From Muribaculaceae bacterium (GTDB taxonomy: Bacteria; Bacteroidota; Bacteroidia; Bacteroidales; Muribaculaceae), in assembly GCA_009775225.1 (NCBI GenBank), contig VSPE01000006.1, positions 13,640 through 77,639 of the forward strand: a DNA stretch of 64,000 nt, in the 5' to 3' direction. The notes beneath the pieces are model-generated. The model did no database searches. It was not told where the DNA came from and was given only the letters and a program-made list of their open reading frames with translations. Positions 60,401-64,000 of this stretch are shown here, piece by piece. Each line of letters begins with the position of its first letter. Within the stretch, counting starts at the first letter, position 1. Both the position numbers and the translations under genes were made by a program.

Positions 60401-61375
60401 CGCTCGCCGCGCACCGCCGCCTCACACGAGGGCACTGGCATAGGCCTGTATCTGGTACGCGAGTACGCACGCTTTCTCGGTGGCAATGTCTCGGTGGAAA
60501 GCCGCGTCGACGAAGGCTCCACCTTCAGGCTGCGCCTTCCTCTCAACGAAGGTGCCGACGAGGCCGAGACACAAGGCGCCGACAACGTGACCTCCACATC
60601 GTCCGACAAGCGGAAACGTGTGCTCATTGTCGACGACAACCGCTCCATCGTAAGTTTTCTTGAAGACACTCTCGGCAAGAAATACAGATGCGCGGTGGCC
60701 GCCAACGGCAAAGCCGGCCTGACAGTAGCCGCAGGCTTCCGCCCCGATGTAATAATCACCGACGAAATGATGCCTGTGATGTCGGGCCTCGAAATGAGCC
60801 GACGCCTCAAAGACAATCCGGCTCTGGCACATGTGCCTATATTGCTGCTCACGGCCAAGGATGCCGGCGACATACACCATGAAAGCATCACCAGCGGCAT
60901 CGATGCCTTTATGGCCAAGCCCTTCGATGTACCTACTCTTATGGCGAAGGTGGAACAGCTCATAATGGCGAGCGACAAGATTGCACGGAACATGCGCCTC
61001 GACCGCCTCACCGAAGCGCCCGAAGAAAAGACGGAAAGCGCCTCCGACCGCCAGCTTGCCGCCGTGACGAATGTGATAGAGAACAATCTGTCGAACCCCG
61101 ACCTCAATGTCGATTTTGTATGCAAGGCCCTCGACTTACAGTCGAAAGCCCTGTACCGACTGCTGAAGAAATACGTGGGGGTATCGCCGGTCGACTACAT
61201 AAGGCAGATGCGCCTGCGCAAGGCCGCCATGCTTCTCGAGCAGAAAAAATTCTCGGTGAGCGAGGTTATGTATATGGTAGGCTTCAGCTCTCCCTCCTAC
61301 TTCGCCAAATGCTTCTCCGCCATGTTCGGATGCCCTCCCGGGCAGTATCCTCCGCCCTCAGTTCCAAACAATTAA
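57497..61375 (+). CDS. Hybrid two-component system regulator (HTCS), TTG start
   Basis: A 1292-residue one-protein sensor-regulator. Order: signal peptide (RLLFSILLCLSTWLVATG); two seven-bladed Reg_prop-type propellers (about 25-650; NWIGSTSGLYLFDG, TLWIGGTNGVIMQ, DIWCGFYGG); a Y_Y_Y-type domain ending VLRPWYQ (about 680-750); a membrane helix (about 753-772); HisKA with phospho-His807 (NIAHELKTPLSM); HATPase (VSDDGIGIP, EGTGIGLYLV); receiver (about 1040-1160) with Asp1089 (ITDEMMPVMSG); and an AraC-type HTH (about 1185-1285). An in-frame TGA lies 6 bp before a TTG at 57497 and no ATG gives a signal peptide, so TTG is the start. HTCS proteins normally bind a periplasmic oligosaccharide and activate a neighbouring polysaccharide locus, but no susC/susD is adjacent. 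Confidence 0.93.
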   Translation: MRLLFSILLCLSTWLVATGSTWAEGLCWFNYKIDGNQLAVFDIYRDSKGRNWIGSTSGLYLFDGYQTIAATYGEAPFHAQVYRMAEDGDRIFVAANDGLFVLDPETIRIQPIEGHFPREIRSMLLIDRTLWLGSLSGLYHYDLATCELSGPVQQLPHRAVYSLIETHDGTVYIGTYDGLSAYSPLTGAYSEINLPHDSANGGNIFVNSLAEDRRTGTIYIGTEGALLTYSPADGKVNSIEGFEGNSVKSLTFCDGTLVGGTDNGLVLMPDKREPHIFRHDSRNAFSIASNVVWSVCADRLGNVWCGNESGISIIDYESPVRVYSLADITGRSEGQQVYSILRDRTGTLWIGGTNGVIMQRPDGSTRWFTPGNGSDNLSHNRVRDIAESSHGDILVAGDGGINIYDRAGSRFRNHRFADRSNHLNANWAYGVLEDSADSTLWIASYLGGVFKEKVSRFRSEGFRHTADTVFASTDGGLPNDLIGQIIQDRQHNKWVLHFRDSALTRISADGTSIDRIDIRTATGQEPTMLCMGPSGDIWCGFYGGVARIAPSGTVSDTIIRFPFGGADETVRAMAPVAREIWVATSSAVWAVNPATMTARVLPLPSKFYTAIYFDESRREVILGATDEIVTANPQRLLDKHDNESIILAGVREGRHRARIDFAASNKNYKVTLPSDNRDIEIDILPSYFSPSSYLHFCYSLDDSVQWQLIDEGDNRIRLTSLPPGRHTVRLAIAGAPATVRLLTIEVLRPWYQSNLALSLYALAFFGIITMIIREGRRRQRRHIEEMERTNILATVENRLFFLANIAHELKTPLSMIIGPLSKVRTGEDSSEAAADIDTAYDNALKLNSLIHQTVEINRMELRSDSLLIYSRIDVVEFCRDIFDNYRLSVEERTFVFNAETPHIYVRTDAVKLEALVSNLLSNAVKYTVAGSTIALSVALDGADYEISVSDDGIGIPEAEQALVFQRLYRSPRTAASHEGTGIGLYLVREYARFLGGNVSVESRVDEGSTFRLRLPLNEGADEAETQGADNVTSTSSDKRKRVLIVDDNRSIVSFLEDTLGKKYRCAVAANGKAGLTVAAGFRPDVIITDEMMPVMSGLEMSRRLKDNPALAHVPILLLTAKDAGDIHHESITSGIDAFMAKPFDVPTLMAKVEQLIMASDKIARNMRLDRLTEAPEEKTESASDRQLAAVTNVIENNLSNPDLNVDFVCKALDLQSKALYRLLKKYVGVSPVDYIRQMRLRKAAMLLEQKKFSVSEVMYMVGFSSPSYFAKCFSAMFGCPPGQYPPPSVPNN

Positions 61376-61391
61376 AACTATTTAAAACAAT

Positions 61392-63776
61392 TTATTTCAC
61401 AAAAACCTTTGTGACTGTGGAGCCATGCCGACGGATATAAAGGCCACGCGAGGGCTTCACGACACGGACACCCTGTAGGGTATAGTACTCTGCCTGTGCA
61501 TCGGCTCGGCCGGCAACAGGAACATCCACTCCGCTTTGCGCAGGCACGAACACACGGCGCGAAGGTAGCGACACGGAGCCGTCGTGACCCACAACCTCAA
61601 TAAAGAAATAGCCCTCATCGGCAAATACGCCTTCAAGCGATATTTCGGTACGGACGCCTACATCGAACCGCGTATAGTCGGGACGGGGGGCGTACGTGGT
61701 GCGAGAGGTCAGCACCGCCACATCATCGAGTGCGGCATTGCCAATCTCCTTGTCGTAGCCGATACGGATGCGTCGCACGCCACCGGCTTCAATATGGAAG
61801 GTTGAGCCGTTCTTCGCTTCATTCACCATAACTATGTCTCGCAAAGGATGCCAGTCGTCGCTCTCGTCATAGCAGCCCTCGACACGCAGAGTGCTGCCGC
61901 CGGCCGCCGCTGCCGACCGCAGCCAGAAAGAGAGCATGGCGACAGGCTCTTCGAAGAATGGCGACACAAGCGTATGCGACGACGACGCGAACTTAACGGA
62001 AGGCGCCGAAGCTCCGTTATAGGCCGGAGCCGAAGCATCGTAGACATCGCCGTTCCAAAACCAGCCGGCAGGAATACCGAACACGCCGCCGGTACCGAAA
62101 TCTACCGTTATGCGTACCGGCTCTTTAGCGGCAGGCGACTCTATGGTAAGGAGGTAGGCTGCGGCATCGTCGACAGGCAGCCAACTCAGCACAGCCACCC
62201 CGTCGGCGGCAGATGCTTCGGGTGTGTGCGGGCGCCTGTACTCCATTGCGATATCGCCTGTAAGCATGCTTATCTCCTCGGTAGTCTCCGAGAGGTGTCC
62301 GCCCGACGAGGCCCGCACCGTGGCGCAGTATTCAGTATCAGGCCACAGACCGTCAGCCCGCAGAGTAGTGACATTGCCCGTGTGGTAGTTTTCTAAAAGC
62401 GCGGGGCCTGAGCCGTCGGCAATATATACATCCACCACATAATCGTCGGCACCTTCCACGGCGTCCCACGACAGCGTAAGCACACCCTGCTCCGAGATTT
62501 CCATGTCGGCAGAGGCCGGCGTGGGTACTACGGACGCCCCTCCGCCAAAGTCAAAGCATATAAAGGCTCCGGCCTCGCGTATATCTGTAATAGCAGGCAG
62601 AGGCCCGTCGCCCCATGCCGATAGCGACAGCGAAATCACCGACTCGGTCCCGGGGTACGTATAAGCGCTCATAGCCTCGGCGGAATTGTTGTCGGAGCGA
62701 CCGGTGGCCTCTACAATATCTACATACTGATGTCGGCTGCTATTGTTTACGGCAGCGGAGTTCCACACCAACTCATCGTAGTCAATATGCCATACCAGCA
62801 TGCCGTGGCCCGGCAGGGCAGCATCCCAAGCCGACTGCACACGGTTTTCGAGCAGGAAAAATTCATCGGGACGGTCTGTCGGCACAAGGCAAGGCGTACC
62901 ACCCTCCGAAAGAGCCTTCATCTCCACCGAGCCAGCGCCGGAGAGCACACACGGCTCACACCAGCCGAGCGAGCAGCGCTCGAACGACGACATTCCCGCC
63001 GGCGTCATGCCACCGTTGTTCAGATAGCCGCTATCCATAAGCGACCACGCACCGGGAGTACACGAAAGTGGCGTGGCGGTAGAGTTGAGATACGGTAAGC
63101 CCAAAGTATGGGCAAGTTCCTTGCAGAATACGCCTGTGGAGGATGGAGTATCGGACATGGACAACTCGCTCACGCATACATAGTCACGCAGCATGCGGTC
63201 GCCGTAAGTCAGATACGGTAGGCCGGAATTGTCGAGTACGGCCCCGGCGTGGCTCCATACGGCTTCGGAGGGAGCACCGGCAGCCTGGTCGAGCCCGGCA
63301 TATATTACAAATACATTGTCGATAAGTCCATCGTCATCGCGGTCATACAGCGAAAAATCGACCTCTTCGCCCAATAGAGACAACGCTTCGACCACCATTT
63401 GGTCGGCATGCACATCGTTTCCGGCCTCACCGCCGCTGTCGGCACCGTAATAGCTTCGGCGCTGCGAGAGCCGCACCGGCGGCATCACATCGAAGCGCAC
63501 ATCGAAGCGGCCGCCCGACTGCGCCTTGAAATAGTCGCGGGCCGAACCGGGGGCACCCCGGCCGTCGAAACCCTCCTCGTTGAGCATGCGGTCGAAGTAG
63601 TCGCGCACATCGGGAGTAACAAAACTTAAATTCTGATATTCCACAGGAACAACAAGCACACGCATGGCGCCATGAGTGGGAAAAGACGATTTATAAACCT
63701 TTACGGCACGACCGCCGGAGGCGAATACAGCCGTGAGAGCAAGCACAAGAGTAAGAAAAAAACGAGTGTACTTCAT
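61392..63776 (-). CDS. M6-metalloprotease homologue with degenerate zinc site and T9SS-like tail
   Basis: A 794-residue exported protein built like the M6 protease at 47343: signal peptide (MKYTRFFLTLVLALTAVFASG), DRDDDGLIDNVFVIYAG, the site region, PGAWSLMDSGYLNNGG, FERCSLGWCEP and HGMLVWHIDYDELVWN. Where the active enzyme has HEFSHVMGLPD, this one reads KELAHTLGLPY, so the first zinc His is Lys219 and the third ligand position is Tyr229; Glu220 and His223 remain. It is probably not a peptidase and may be a binding protein or pseudoenzyme. Fn3-like and MAM-like domains follow, then a short tail (YYTLQGVRVVKPSRG, YIRRHGSTVTKVFVK). It is convergent with the HTCS gene (16-bp gap), with its own promoter. 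Confidence 0.88.
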   Translation of the reverse strand: MKYTRFFLTLVLALTAVFASGGRAVKVYKSSFPTHGAMRVLVVPVEYQNLSFVTPDVRDYFDRMLNEEGFDGRGAPGSARDYFKAQSGGRFDVRFDVMPPVRLSQRRSYYGADSGGEAGNDVHADQMVVEALSLLGEEVDFSLYDRDDDGLIDNVFVIYAGLDQAAGAPSEAVWSHAGAVLDNSGLPYLTYGDRMLRDYVCVSELSMSDTPSSTGVFCKELAHTLGLPYLNSTATPLSCTPGAWSLMDSGYLNNGGMTPAGMSSFERCSLGWCEPCVLSGAGSVEMKALSEGGTPCLVPTDRPDEFFLLENRVQSAWDAALPGHGMLVWHIDYDELVWNSAAVNNSSRHQYVDIVEATGRSDNNSAEAMSAYTYPGTESVISLSLSAWGDGPLPAITDIREAGAFICFDFGGGASVVPTPASADMEISEQGVLTLSWDAVEGADDYVVDVYIADGSGPALLENYHTGNVTTLRADGLWPDTEYCATVRASSGGHLSETTEEISMLTGDIAMEYRRPHTPEASAADGVAVLSWLPVDDAAAYLLTIESPAAKEPVRITVDFGTGGVFGIPAGWFWNGDVYDASAPAYNGASAPSVKFASSSHTLVSPFFEEPVAMLSFWLRSAAAAGGSTLRVEGCYDESDDWHPLRDIVMVNEAKNGSTFHIEAGGVRRIRIGYDKEIGNAALDDVAVLTSRTTYAPRPDYTRFDVGVRTEISLEGVFADEGYFFIEVVGHDGSVSLPSRRVFVPAQSGVDVPVAGRADAQAEYYTLQGVRVVKPSRGLYIRRHGSTVTKVFVK

Positions 63777-63859
63777 TGCAAAATTACGGGAACCGACAAG
63801 TGCATGTTCCTATTGAGAAGCCGCGCACCGGCACGACATTCTAAACAGTTTCCAAGTTG

Positions 63860-63890
63860 CAAAGATAGCGATATTAGCGCAATTACGAAA
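63860..63890 (-). promoter_or_regulatory. Bacteroidetes-type promoter of the degenerate M6 gene
   Basis: On the minus strand, TTTC (63887-63890) as -33 box and TATCTTTG (63860-63867) are separated by 19 bp. The start codon is about 84 bp downstream. The remaining DNA to 64000 shows no gene I can support. Confidence 0.7.
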
Positions 63891-64000
63891 AAAAACGCAT
63901 CGGGGAGCGCGTCGTATCTACTTTTTCGTAACTTTCCTCTAAAACGTATTCTGTGATTTCTCCAACAAGCTGACCGAAAATAGGCGATATTGACCATATA

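Noticed and set aside
63773..63997. 74-codon minus-strand frame at the right edge
   Set aside because: It overlaps the promoter and leader of the degenerate M6 gene and has no coding character.
1..64000. CRISPR arrays, tRNA or rRNA genes, insertion sequences and prophage
   Set aside because: No regularly spaced repeats, tRNA-like cloverleaf, rRNA sequence or transposase/integrase motif was noticed; a dedicated scan would be needed to exclude small ones.

Overview
The window looks like chromosomal DNA from a gut Bacteroidales bacterium, most likely of the Muribaculaceae or a close relative. The evidence is SusC/SusD, a hybrid two-component sensor, Bacteroidales-restricted families (DUF3256, DUF2582, DUF4434, PepSY-like), many C-terminal tails of the type IX secretion (T9SS) kind, and promoters of the Bacteroidetes type (TTTG, 19-21 bp, TAnnTTTG) in front of many genes. 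No rRNA, tRNA, CRISPR array, phage or insertion sequence was recognised. Identifications rest on motifs and family knowledge only; no database search was possible.

Region 1 (1-6000) is the edge of a polysaccharide utilisation locus read leftward: SusC, SusD and the first ~112 codons of an unrecognised secreted protein. Region 2 (6014-13247) starts with a small winged-helix protein. It is followed by a leftward carbohydrate operon: ROK regulator, exported FAD oxidoreductase, Tat-type lipoprotein with a DUF4434 domain, XylE-like sugar porter and AGE-family epimerase. Region 3 (13530-21304) holds an ArnT-like glycosyltransferase, ferritin, and a tight four-gene unit: dipeptidyl peptidase IV, membrane protein, miaA and a secreted unknown.

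Region 4 (21332-31060) is the most striking part. A cobalamin riboswitch precedes btuB and four surface-protein genes. These form two parallel pairs, each a beta-propeller-type protein plus a protein with the same ~280-residue module of unknown function. One pair has lipoprotein signals. The other pair has SPI-type signals and T9SS-like tails. This suggests a vitamin B12 capture system built twice with two anchoring modes.

Region 5 (31174-47200) is mostly housekeeping: DEAD-box helicase, DUF3256, xseA, a leftward Lrp / kinase-like / acetyltransferase operon, acpP-fabF, MTA/SAH nucleosidase, an AlbA-domain protein, pheT, YebC, a PpiD-like chaperone and a PepSY-like lipoprotein. Region 6 (47343-63776) is a secretion-oriented cluster: a complete M6 metalloprotease, a 1517-residue multidomain adhesin-like protein, a CHB/HEX-domain protein, an MscS/YbdG-like channel, a hybrid two-component regulator with a TTG start, and a convergent M6 homologue that has lost the first zinc histidine. 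Four proteins there carry T9SS-like tails.
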